DNA of 64,000 bases from positions 62,001-126,000 of the forward strand of contig NZ_BAAFZV010000001.1 of the NCBI RefSeq assembly GCF_045866565.1, given 5' to 3'. The notes under the pieces were generated by a model. It saw only the letters and a list, made by a program, of their open reading frames with translations. It made no database searches and was not told where the DNA came from. The DNA is from Cognatilysobacter claricitrinus. Lineage in GTDB: Bacteria; Pseudomonadota; Gammaproteobacteria; Xanthomonadales; Xanthomonadaceae. Of the stretch, positions 17,481 to 25,938 are shown in pieces. How positions within the stretch are numbered: the stretch's first letter is position 1; every line of letters starts with the position of its first letter. The position numbers were made by a program, and so were the translations under genes.

Positions 17481-18218
17481 ATGAGCGCGACCGCTCCTTT
17501 CGCCCGTCCATCCGGGCGCGCGCCCGATGCACTGCGCCCCATCCGCATCACCCGCGGGTTCACCAAACATGCCGAAGGCTCGGTGCTGATCGAGTTCGGC
17601 GAGACGCGCGTGCTGTGCACCGCGACGGTCGAATCGAAGGTGCCGGGCTTCCTGCGCGGCAAGGGCGAAGGCTGGGTCACGGCCGAGTACGGCATGCTCC
17701 CGCGCTCGACCAACACCCGCAACGACCGCGAGGCCTCGCGCGGCAAGCAGGGCGGGCGCACGCTCGAGATCCAGCGACTGATCGGCCGCTCGCTGCGCGC
17801 CTGCGTCGACCGGCGCGCACTCGGCGAACGCACGATCACGCTCGACTGCGACGTGCTCCAGGCCGATGGCGGCACGCGCACCGCGGCGATCACCGGCGCC
17901 TATGTCGCGCTGGTCGATGCCGCGCAGTGGCTGCTCGCGCGCGGCGAGATCAAGCGCGATCCGGTCGTCGGCGCGGTGGCCGCCGTGTCGGTCGGGGTGT
18001 ATCGCGGCGTGCCGGTTCTCGACCTCGACTACGCAGAGGACAGCGACTGCGACACCGACATGAATGTCGTGATGAACGACGGCGGTGGTTTCATCGAGTT
18101 GCAGGGCACGGCGGAAGGCCACGCGTTCCGGCGCGACGAGCTCAACGCGCTCACCGACCTGGCCGAGCGCGGAATCGCGCAGCTCGTCGCATTCCAGCGC
18201 GAGGCGTTGGGTCGCTGA
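17481..18218 (+). CDS. rph: Ribonuclease PH
   Basis: Phosphorolytic 3'-to-5' exoribonuclease that trims tRNA precursors. The 245-residue product from the ATG at 17481 has the conserved GSVLIEFGETRVLCTATV region, the GWVTAEYGMLPRSTN loop with phosphate-binding arginines (RGKQGGRTLEIQRLIGRSLRA), and the catalytic acidic motif AEDSDCDTDMNVVM. It heads a plus-strand group rph-rdgB-membrane protein-hemW. Confidence 0.97.
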   Translation: MSATAPFARPSGRAPDALRPIRITRGFTKHAEGSVLIEFGETRVLCTATVESKVPGFLRGKGEGWVTAEYGMLPRSTNTRNDREASRGKQGGRTLEIQRLIGRSLRACVDRRALGERTITLDCDVLQADGGTRTAAITGAYVALVDAAQWLLARGEIKRDPVVGAVAAVSVGVYRGVPVLDLDYAEDSDCDTDMNVVMNDGGGFIELQGTAEGHAFRRDELNALTDLAERGIAQLVAFQREALGR

Positions 18219-18258
18219 TCCACCCGGCGTACACCCGCCGGGCGTCAGGATGACGCGC

Positions 18259-18858
18259 ATGAAGGTCGTCGTCGCCAGCGGCAACCCCGGCAAGCTCGCC
18301 GAGTTCGAGCGCCTGCTCGCGCCGCTGGGGTTCGACTGCGTCGCGCAGGGCGAACTCGGTGTCGAGGACATCGACGAAACCGGCCTGTCGTTCGTCGAGA
18401 ACGCGCTGCTGAAGGCACGCCACGCCGCGCGCGTGACCGGCCTGCCCGCGTTGGCCGACGACTCGGGGCTTTGCGTCGATGCGCTCGACGGCGCGCCCGG
18501 CCTGTATTCCGCGCGTTACGCCGGGGAGCCGGCGGATCCCGCCGCGAACATCGACAAGCTGCTCGGCGAACTGCACGGCCGCGCCGACGATGAGCGCGGC
18601 GCGTACTTCCACGCCGCCATCGTGCTGCTGCGCCATGCGACCGACCCGCGACCGCTGATCGCCGAAGGCAGCTGGCACGGGCGCATCCTCGAATCGCGGC
18701 GAGGCGCCGGCGGGTTCGGCTACGACCCGGTGTTCCTCGACGTCGAACGTGGCGTGTCCGCGGCCGAGCTCGACGCCGACACCAAGGCGCGCGTCAGCCA
18801 CCGCGGGCGCGCGGTCGACGTATTGCGATCCCGCCTGGCGGACTGGAGGTCGGCATGA
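18259..18858 (+). CDS. rdgB: dITP/XTP pyrophosphatase (Ham1/RdgB)
   Basis: Removes non-canonical purine nucleotides (dITP, ITP, XTP) from the pool. The 199-residue product begins MKVVVASGNPGKLAEFERLL, the family substrate-binding motif. It continues with DDSGLCVDALDGAPGLYSARYAG (catalytic Asp) and GFGYDPVF, and ends with SHRGRAVD. The ATG at 18259 has AGGA eight bases upstream; another in-frame ATG at 18250 sits directly on that site and is less likely. The stop overlaps the next start by four bases (ATGA). Confidence 0.96.
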   Translation: MKVVVASGNPGKLAEFERLLAPLGFDCVAQGELGVEDIDETGLSFVENALLKARHAARVTGLPALADDSGLCVDALDGAPGLYSARYAGEPADPAANIDKLLGELHGRADDERGAYFHAAIVLLRHATDPRPLIAEGSWHGRILESRRGAGGFGYDPVFLDVERGVSAAELDADTKARVSHRGRAVDVLRSRLADWRSA

Positions 18859-19358
18859 GCATGCTTCGGGAAGACCTCGACGTCGGTTGGCAGTCGCGCA
18901 TCGTGGCGATCGTCGCGGCGAGCGTGGCGACGGTGATCGCCTCCGTGGTCGCGGGCCTCGCCGCGGGGCCGATGGTCGCCACCGTCGTGCTGCTCGCGAT
19001 GGCGCTGGCGGTGATGTCGCGCGTGCAATGGGCGGCGCTGGACGGGCCGGCATTGCTTCTGCGCGACGCCAGGACGGGTTATGCGTTCCGGCAGCTGCCC
19101 GCGCGACAGGTCACGCAGTTGCGCTACCGGCGCACGCTGCTGCCGTGGTGCCGGCTGCGGCTGGAGGCCGACCGGTTCGGCGTCGGACTGGTGCTCACCG
19201 GGCCGTCGCCATCGCATCCGACAGCGCGGGCAATCGCACTGTGGTTGATCGTGCACGGTCGACGCCGCACACGGATCGATACACCGCTGCTCGACGCGCT
19301 GGCCGGCATGCCGGAGCATGGTCCGACCCGGCAGCCGCACGACGCCTCACCCGCATGA
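18855..19358 (+). CDS. Hypothetical membrane protein between rdgB and hemW
   Basis: Not assigned to a family. The 167-residue product has two adjacent membrane helices (about 15-35 and 38-56) followed by a basic soluble domain of about 100 residues (RDARTGYAFRQLPARQVTQLRYRR...). The layout resembles PH-like or DUF3592-like small membrane proteins, but I cannot name it. Both junctions are four-base ATGA overlaps, with rdgB before and hemW after, so its translation is coupled to both neighbours. Confidence 0.7.
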   Translation: MSMLREDLDVGWQSRIVAIVAASVATVIASVVAGLAAGPMVATVVLLAMALAVMSRVQWAALDGPALLLRDARTGYAFRQLPARQVTQLRYRRTLLPWCRLRLEADRFGVGLVLTGPSPSHPTARAIALWLIVHGRRRTRIDTPLLDALAGMPEHGPTRQPHDASPA

Positions 19359-20536
19359 GCCTCACCACCCCGCCGCTCTCGCTCTACGTGCATGTGCCGT
19401 GGTGCGTGAAGAAGTGTCCGTATTGCGACTTCAATTCCCACGAAGGCCGCGGCGCGCTTCCGCTCGCGCAGTACGTCGACGCGTTGATCGCCGACCTCGA
19501 CTTCGATCTTCCGCTGGTCTGGGGACGCACGATCCGCACCGTATTCTTCGGCGGCGGTACGCCGAGCCTGATGCCGGCGGACCTCGTCGACCGCTTCCTG
19601 CAGACCGCCAGCTCGCGCCTGCGTTTCGCGCCGGACTGCGAGATCACGCTCGAAACCAATCCCGGCACGTCCGAGTACGGCAAGCTCGCCGATTACCGCG
19701 CCGCGGGCGTCAACCGCCTCAGCTTCGGTGTGCAGAGCTTCGACGACGGCTGCCTGGAACGACTCGGCCGCATCCATGATTCCGCGCAGGCGGCCACCGC
19801 GATCCGCCAGGCGCAGGACGCCGGCTTCGACGAACTCAATCTCGACCTGATGTACGCGCTGCCGGGGCAGGACCTCGCGATGGCCGAGCGCGACGTCGCC
19901 CGCGCGATCGAACTCGCGCCGACGCACATCTCGCATTACCAGCTCACGCTCGAGCCCAACACGGTGTTCGCCGCGCGTCCGCCCAGGCAGTTGCCGGACG
20001 ACGACCTCGCCTGGGACATGCAGGAGCATTGCCAGTCCATGCTGGCGAAGGCCGGCTACGGCCACTACGAGACCAGCGCCTACGCCAGGCCCGGGCACCA
20101 GTGCGCGCACAACCTCAACTACTGGCGGTTCGGCGACTACCTCGGCATCGGCGCCGGCGCGCACGGCAAGATCACGCTCGGCGCGGAGCAGGCGATCCTG
20201 CGCCGCTGGAAGCACAAACACCCGGCGAAGTACCTCGAAACCGCGGGAACGGCCGCGGCGATCGGTGGCGACGAACGCGTCGAACCGGCACGCCGACCCT
20301 TCGAATTCATGCTCAACGCACTGCGCCTGCACGAAGGTTTCGCGTGGTCGCAGTTCGAATCGCGCACCGGACTGCCCCGCCATGCGATCGACGCGCCCAT
20401 TACCGAAGCGCTCGAACGCGGCTGGCTCGCGCAGGACGCGGCGCGCGTCTGGCCCACCGACACGGGCCGTCGGTTCACCAACGACGTGTTGGAATTGTTC
20501 CTCGACGCGCCGGTCGAAGCTGACATCGGCGCCTGA
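19355..20536 (+). CDS. hemW: Radical SAM haem chaperone HemW
   Basis: HemN-like radical SAM protein; members with this cysteine motif act as haem chaperones rather than coproporphyrinogen dehydrogenases. The 393-residue product has CVKKCPYC (C17, C21, C24) for the 4Fe-4S cluster, the GGGTPSLM SAM motif, LETNPGTSEYGKL and the C-terminal HemN-C region with GIGAGAHGK. The ATG at 19355 overlaps the previous gene by four bases. The rdgB-(x)-hemW order is conserved in many gammaproteobacteria. Confidence 0.95.
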   Translation: MSLTTPPLSLYVHVPWCVKKCPYCDFNSHEGRGALPLAQYVDALIADLDFDLPLVWGRTIRTVFFGGGTPSLMPADLVDRFLQTASSRLRFAPDCEITLETNPGTSEYGKLADYRAAGVNRLSFGVQSFDDGCLERLGRIHDSAQAATAIRQAQDAGFDELNLDLMYALPGQDLAMAERDVARAIELAPTHISHYQLTLEPNTVFAARPPRQLPDDDLAWDMQEHCQSMLAKAGYGHYETSAYARPGHQCAHNLNYWRFGDYLGIGAGAHGKITLGAEQAILRRWKHKHPAKYLETAGTAAAIGGDERVEPARRPFEFMLNALRLHEGFAWSQFESRTGLPRHAIDAPITEALERGWLAQDAARVWPTDTGRRFTNDVLELFLDAPVEADIGA

Positions 20537-20573
20537 CCGTGGTTAGATCGTCTCAGTCAACGGGGAGAACTAG

Positions 20574-22925
20574 GTGTCCGTCCCATTTCCACCCCATCGG
20601 CGGATCCCGTCCGCAGACGCGATCGCGTCTGCGGCGCTGCCGCGGCGGGTACGGGACACCCTGGAGGCGGTGCATGCCGCCGTCTACGAGCTGGTGGTCG
20701 ACCCGCTCGACCGCCTGATCCCGCACATCGAAGGTCGCTTCACGCACCTTCGCGACGCCGGCTCGCGCCACGCCGTGGGCGTGAGCTACATGGAGCAAGC
20801 GCAACTCCTGCTGAGGCGCCAGTCCGCTTTCATCGCGCAGTTCTCGCGCAACATCGACGCCGAGCTCGCCGGCCTGCGTGAAGTCGCACGGCAGCCGCAG
20901 CGCGCGCCCGACGCGATGCCGCTGATGCCGTCATTCGAGAACCTGCGACTGGTCGATGACGACGAAGCCGACGAGGTCACCGAGATCAAGGCGATCGCGC
21001 TGCGCCTGGAATCGCGCACGCCCCTTCCCATCCACCTGCTATGCCAGCGGTTCGCGGTGCTCGCCGAATCACCGGCGTTCGAACCGTCGCGACTGCCCGT
21101 CGGCCCGCAGCGCCTGTGCGAGCTGATGCTCGCCGCGGCCGAGTCGAACGGTTTCAGCCTGACGCTGCGCGTTGCGCTGCTACGCGAATTCGACCGCGCG
21201 ATCCTCGGCGAATACGCGGGTGTCGCCGAATCCATCAACGACCTGCTGGTGCGGTTGCGCATCATGCCGGGCCTGTCGTTCGTGCCGTTGCGTCCGCGCG
21301 CGCGCGTAGCGACGACGTCGGGCGACGTGCTCTCGGCGGCCGCGGAACGCGAGCGTCCGCACACCGGCTGGACCGGTGCCGCGCCCAGCGAAGGCGACAC
21401 GCCGACCTTCGAATTGCTGCAGGAACTGCTGGCGTCGCGGCGGTCGATGGCCGATCGCTTCCGCGGCGGCTTCGGCGGTGCCAATGCGAGTGGCGGGGGC
21501 GCAGGCGGCGGAACGCCGTCCGCTGACGGAAACACTGGCGCCGGCGGCCCCGGCGGTCCGTCGGCCGCCTTCGAAGCCGGCCGCACGACGGGCACGATCA
21601 GCACCAGTGCGCTCGCCGCCGCGACCGCGCGCCCGGAGCTTCCGACCGCCGTCGCGTTGCAACTTCTCGCATCCGCGGGCGACGACGTAGACGGCCTCGA
21701 CATCGACGGCATCCGCCAATGGCTGCTGCTGCATGCGCGGCAGAAGCAGGGCGAAGCGGTTGCGCTGACGCGCGAAGACGCCGACATCTTCGAGCTGCTC
21801 GCATTGATGTACGCGCATCTCGAACGCGACATCCGTGCCGACGCGCCGGCGAAGACGATGCTCGATCGCCTGCGCCTGCCGCTGCTGCGACTGGCGCTGG
21901 CCGATCCCGGTTTCTTCCTGCGCGCCGCGCATCCGGCGCGCGAAGTGCTCAACGCCGTCGCCGAATCCGGCGCGCGCTGGTACGCGTCCGACGACATCGA
22001 CCCGCAGCTGCTGCTGCAACTCGAACGCATCGTCGACGCCATCGCGCGCGCGCCCGACGACCTGTCCGGCGCGTTCCGCAGCGGCCTGTCGGCGCTCGAA
22101 CAGCAACTGCAGGCGGTGGCGCGACGTTCGGAAATCGCCGAGCGCCGCAACGTCGAAGCCGCGCGCGGCAAGGACAAGCTCGCGGTCGCGCGTCGTCGCG
22201 CTGCGGACGTCATCGACAACGCATTGCAGTCGGTGCGCATGCCCGCGTTCCATCGCGGCATGTTGCGCAACGCCTGGGCCGATGTCCTCACCCTCGCGCA
22301 CCTTCGCAATGACGAGGACAGCGCGGAGTGGACGTCGCTGGTCGAAGCCACCGATGAACTCGTGCACGCGGCCGCAGGCAAGGGCAGCGCCGGGCACGAC
22401 CTCGTGCTGCTCGTCGACCAGTGGCTGTCGACGGTCGGCTACCACGCGGACGACGCCGCGCGCATCGCACGCATCCTCACCGGCACCGAAGACGAGGCCG
22501 GCGACGACGCCGCGACGCGCACCGAACTCGCGATGCGGCTCAAGTCGCGCGCGCGGCTGGGCGAAGAAACCGGTGCCGACGGTGACGGTAGCGGGCCGCT
22601 CGACGCCGAAGGCGAAGCGCAGGCGCGTCGCGTGCGCGACCTGCCGGCGGGCACGTGGTTCGATCTGCGTGGCGAACGCGGAGCGACCATGCGTCGGCGC
22701 CTGTCGTGGTTCAGCACGGTCACCGGCCAGACGCTCTTCGTGAATCCGCGCGGCCAGCGTGTCGCCGACGGCACGGTGGACGCGCTTGCGCGCGATCTCG
22801 CCGCGGGCCGCGCGCAGGTCGTGACTGCGGGAGACGGTCGCATCGTCGATCGCGCGTGGCGCGCCGCGCTGCAATCGCTGGGTGCCGGCGCGGGCGCCAC
22901 ACGCCGCCCGGAGCGCACCGCATGA
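20574..22925 (+). CDS. DUF1631 family protein
   Basis: A 783-residue soluble protein matching, by overall pattern, the DUF1631 family of gamma- and betaproteobacteria; function unknown. The N-terminal half has the helical ALPRRVRDTLEAVHAAVYELVVDPL opening. A Gly-rich linker occupies about residues 300-325. The C-terminal part (AGTWFDLRGERGATMRRRLSWFS... TLFVNPRGQ) has the short beta-strand pattern of a small barrel. The start is GTG at 20574 with GGGGAG upstream. The last four bases overlap the start of a PilZ protein, linking it to cyclic-di-GMP signalling (inference). Confidence 0.88.
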   Translation: MSVPFPPHRRIPSADAIASAALPRRVRDTLEAVHAAVYELVVDPLDRLIPHIEGRFTHLRDAGSRHAVGVSYMEQAQLLLRRQSAFIAQFSRNIDAELAGLREVARQPQRAPDAMPLMPSFENLRLVDDDEADEVTEIKAIALRLESRTPLPIHLLCQRFAVLAESPAFEPSRLPVGPQRLCELMLAAAESNGFSLTLRVALLREFDRAILGEYAGVAESINDLLVRLRIMPGLSFVPLRPRARVATTSGDVLSAAAERERPHTGWTGAAPSEGDTPTFELLQELLASRRSMADRFRGGFGGANASGGGAGGGTPSADGNTGAGGPGGPSAAFEAGRTTGTISTSALAAATARPELPTAVALQLLASAGDDVDGLDIDGIRQWLLLHARQKQGEAVALTREDADIFELLALMYAHLERDIRADAPAKTMLDRLRLPLLRLALADPGFFLRAAHPAREVLNAVAESGARWYASDDIDPQLLLQLERIVDAIARAPDDLSGAFRSGLSALEQQLQAVARRSEIAERRNVEAARGKDKLAVARRRAADVIDNALQSVRMPAFHRGMLRNAWADVLTLAHLRNDEDSAEWTSLVEATDELVHAAAGKGSAGHDLVLLVDQWLSTVGYHADDAARIARILTGTEDEAGDDAATRTELAMRLKSRARLGEETGADGDGSGPLDAEGEAQARRVRDLPAGTWFDLRGERGATMRRRLSWFSTVTGQTLFVNPRGQRVADGTVDALARDLAAGRAQVVTAGDGRIVDRAWRAALQSLGAGAGATRRPERTA

Positions 22926-23281
22926 ACACCCTCGCCGACGAAGCACGCCGCAGCCGGCGGCGTCGCGTGGACGATCGCGTCGAAGTCATCGATGAGATGA
23001 CCGGCGAGACGGTCGGCCAGCTCGGCAACGTGTCCGAAAGCGGCATGCTGCTGCTCGCCAGCGGCCCGCTGCGCGAAGACTGCCTGTACCAGTTGCGTTT
23101 CGTGCTGTCCGACCGCGCCGGCAATCGGCACCCATTCGAGGTCGGCACGCACCTGCTGTGGCAGAACGCCGCGGCCGCACCTGGCCAGGCGTGGACCGGT
23201 TTCCGTTTCCTCTCGCTCGACGACGGCCAGATCGACCGCCTGCGCGACTGGATCGACGCGCCCGGCGCGACCTACGTCTGA
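22922..23281 (+). CDS. PilZ domain protein
   Basis: Candidate cyclic-di-GMP receptor of 119 residues. A basic RRSRRRRVDD segment near residues 10-19 provides the Arg-rich RxxxR arm. It is followed by the barrel with VSESGMLLLASGPL, corresponding to the D/NxSxxG motif, and the closing FLSLDDGQIDRLRDWI. Both halves of the binding signature are present, so ligand binding is plausible. Translationally coupled (ATGA) to the DUF1631 gene. Its stop overlaps the stop of the convergent GGDEF-EAL gene by 10 bases. Confidence 0.87.
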   Translation: MNTLADEARRSRRRRVDDRVEVIDEMTGETVGQLGNVSESGMLLLASGPLREDCLYQLRFVLSDRAGNRHPFEVGTHLLWQNAAAAPGQAWTGFRFLSLDDGQIDRLRDWIDAPGATYV

Positions 23282-25938
23282 TCGCGACGATGCAGTTGCG
23301 CCGGCTCGGGCCGGTGCAACGCAAACCCCTGCGCATGGTCGACACCGATCTCCGTGAGCATGCGGATGATGGCGTCGCTGTCGACCCACTCGGCCACCAC
23401 CTGCATGCCGCGCTGATGGCCGATGTCGGTCACCGCGCGCACGATGGCGTGGCTCATCGGGTCGCTGGTGAGGTCCTGCACGAAGCTGCCGTCGATCTTG
23501 ATGATGTCGACCGGCAGGTTCTTGAGGTACCCGAACGACGACATGCCGACGCCGAAGTCGTCGAGCGAAATGCGGCAACCGGCCTTGCGCAGCTGCCCCA
23601 TGAAGCGCGAGACCTGCGCCAGGTTGCGCACCGCGAGCGTTTCGGTGATCTCGAAGCACAGGCGGCGCGGATCGATGCCGTGTTGCTCGATCAGCTCGAG
23701 GATGCGCGCGACGAAGGATTCGTCCTCGATGGTCGCGCCTGAAAGATTTATCGCCACCATCGACAGGCCGCGTCCTTCCGGATGCAGGTTGTCGATGTTC
23801 GCCAGCGCGGTTTCCACCACCCAGCGATCGATCGACGGCATCAGGCCGTAGCGTTCGGCCGCGGGAATGAAGGCGCCGGGCGGCACGATGCGATCGTCTT
23901 CATCGAGGAGCCGAAGCAGCAACTCGAGTCGCGTGCCGCCCGACAGGCTCTTGAGCGGATGCACTTCCTGGAAGTACAGGCGGAAGCGGTCGGCTTCCAG
24001 CGCCCAGCGCAGGCGATGCGCCCACTCCATCTCGGTACGACGCTGCGCCATCGCGTTGTCGCCGGTCGAGAAGAAGTGCACGCGATTGCGGCCGGCCTCC
24101 TTCGCCATGTAGCAGGCGCTGTCGGCCTGCGCGAACAGTTCCTTCAGGGAACTCGATGGATCCAGCAGCACGCCGCCGATACTCGCGGTGATGCCGTAGC
24201 TCGCCTGCTCCCACACGAAGGTGTAGCCGTCGATGTGCTGGCGCAGGCGTTCGGCCACCAGGCGCGCGGCGGCTTCGTCCTGCACGTCGCAGGCGAGCAC
24301 GCCGAATTCGTCGCCGCCGAGTCGCGCGAGCACGTCGCCCGATCGCAACTGCTCACGCATCACCTGCGCGAGTTGCGACAGCAGCTGGTCGCCCGCGGCA
24401 TGGCCCGAGGTGTCGTTGATCAACTTGAACTGGTCGAGATCGACGTACAGCAGCGCGTAGCGCGCGTGGCCCTGCGCCGAATGCGCGAGCGTGCGCTCCA
24501 CATGGCGCTCGAACTCGCGACGGTTGTACAGCTCGGTCAGCGCGTCGTGCGAGGCCTGGTAGCTCAGCAGCTCGGTGAGCTGGCGCTGCTGCGAGATGTC
24601 CGATGCGACCACGAGCCGCTTCCACCGCCCGTTGATGCGTACGCGCGACATCGACACGCTGGCCCAGAAGCGGTCGCCGTTCGTGCTGCGCAACATCGCT
24701 TCGACGCTTTCCCAACCCGGATCCTCGACCTGCAGAACTTCCGCGCGACGGTGCGCATCCTCGAACAATGCGTCGATCGGCGTTCCGTCGACGTTCTCGC
24801 CGAGGCGAACGCGTGCGGCCTGGTTCGCGTACATGATGCGGCCGTCTTCCTCGCGCGCGAGCAGCACGAGCGCCGGAAGCAACTCGTTGACGACGCGGAA
24901 GCGCTCCTCGCTTTCGCGATAGCGATGGCTCATCGCTTCGCCGACTTCAAGTGCACGCCGCCGCGCACCGGCCAGCGCGGCGATCCACAGCGCGAACAGG
25001 ACGCTGCCGGTGATTCCGGCGATCAGCAGCGGAAGGCTTTCGCGCACGTCGACGCGGCCATGGAGCGCGTCATGCATTTCCACGCGCCAGCGGCGACCGG
25101 CGAACGCGATGGTGTGGTTCTTCTGCCAGTCGCCCGCGCGCGGCGCGTCGCCGGGGCTGGAATCGAACACGATGGCGTTTGGCTGCGTGTCGACGTCGGT
25201 GACGCGCAGGTGCAATGCGCGACGCCACTCCGGACGGAACGCATCGGTCGCCAGCCGCGAGATGCGAAACGACATCGCGAGCGATCCGACGAAGCGTGCG
25301 CGTCGCGATTCCGGCGTCACCGGCGGCTCGCCCGGGCTGTAGGCCGGCAGGCGCAGCAGCAGGCCGTCGGGGACATGGTCGGGCGGATCCTGGATCAGCC
25401 GGAACGGCGCCGACATCACCGGCCGGTTGGTGTCGCGCGACTGCTGCAGAGCGACGAGGTTGGCCGGCTGCGTGCGCACATCGAGTCCGAGCACGCGCTC
25501 GTTGCCGGCACGCGGGGCGGTGTAGAGGGTCGGATAGTGCACACCATCGGCACGCATCTGCGGCACGGAATAGACGACGGCCTGCAGGCCCGGCAGGCGA
25601 TGGCGCAGGTCGAGCGCGCGATAGAGGCGATCGAAACCCTGCAGGTCGACGTCGTGCGCCAGGAATCCCGTCTGCAGCGCGCGCAGGGCGAGGTCGTAGG
25701 AGCGCAGCTGCTCTTCCAGCGCGCCGATCTCGCCGTCGGCCAGCGCATCGAGCTGTTGTGCGTGTTCGAGGCGGGCGCGATGCAGCTGCGCGCCGACCAG
25801 GGCGGCGGTGAGCGCGAGGCCGACACCGAGTGCGACCAGGCTCGCGGCCCACGCGCGACGCGGGCGACGCACCGCACTGCGCGACGTACCGGCGGATCGG
25901 TCAGAATCCACGTCGTCGTCCCACGATGCTGTCGACAT
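23272..25938 (-). CDS. CHASE-PAS-GGDEF-EAL cyclic-di-GMP enzyme
   Basis: Membrane sensor that may both make and break cyclic-di-GMP. The 888-residue product has a membrane helix (about 32-52), a periplasmic CHASE-like domain (to about 295), a second helix (about 300-322) and a PAS domain (about 345-455). The GGDEF domain has intact LGGDEF (541-545) and an intact inhibitory I-site RSGD (532-535). In the EAL domain the signature reads ELL (E672) instead of EAL, but the metal ligands in NLSG, FEITET, DDFG, the KIDGSFV lysine and the QGF glutamine remain. Sequence therefore predicts both activities. The SD GAAGGA precedes the start. Confidence 0.93.
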   Translation of the reverse strand: MSTASWDDDVDSDRSAGTSRSAVRRPRRAWAASLVALGVGLALTAALVGAQLHRARLEHAQQLDALADGEIGALEEQLRSYDLALRALQTGFLAHDVDLQGFDRLYRALDLRHRLPGLQAVVYSVPQMRADGVHYPTLYTAPRAGNERVLGLDVRTQPANLVALQQSRDTNRPVMSAPFRLIQDPPDHVPDGLLLRLPAYSPGEPPVTPESRRARFVGSLAMSFRISRLATDAFRPEWRRALHLRVTDVDTQPNAIVFDSSPGDAPRAGDWQKNHTIAFAGRRWRVEMHDALHGRVDVRESLPLLIAGITGSVLFALWIAALAGARRRALEVGEAMSHRYRESEERFRVVNELLPALVLLAREEDGRIMYANQAARVRLGENVDGTPIDALFEDAHRRAEVLQVEDPGWESVEAMLRSTNGDRFWASVSMSRVRINGRWKRLVVASDISQQRQLTELLSYQASHDALTELYNRREFERHVERTLAHSAQGHARYALLYVDLDQFKLINDTSGHAAGDQLLSQLAQVMREQLRSGDVLARLGGDEFGVLACDVQDEAAARLVAERLRQHIDGYTFVWEQASYGITASIGGVLLDPSSSLKELFAQADSACYMAKEAGRNRVHFFSTGDNAMAQRRTEMEWAHRLRWALEADRFRLYFQEVHPLKSLSGGTRLELLLRLLDEDDRIVPPGAFIPAAERYGLMPSIDRWVVETALANIDNLHPEGRGLSMVAINLSGATIEDESFVARILELIEQHGIDPRRLCFEITETLAVRNLAQVSRFMGQLRKAGCRISLDDFGVGMSSFGYLKNLPVDIIKIDGSFVQDLTSDPMSHAIVRAVTDIGHQRGMQVVAEWVDSDAIIRMLTEIGVDHAQGFALHRPEPAQLHRRDQT

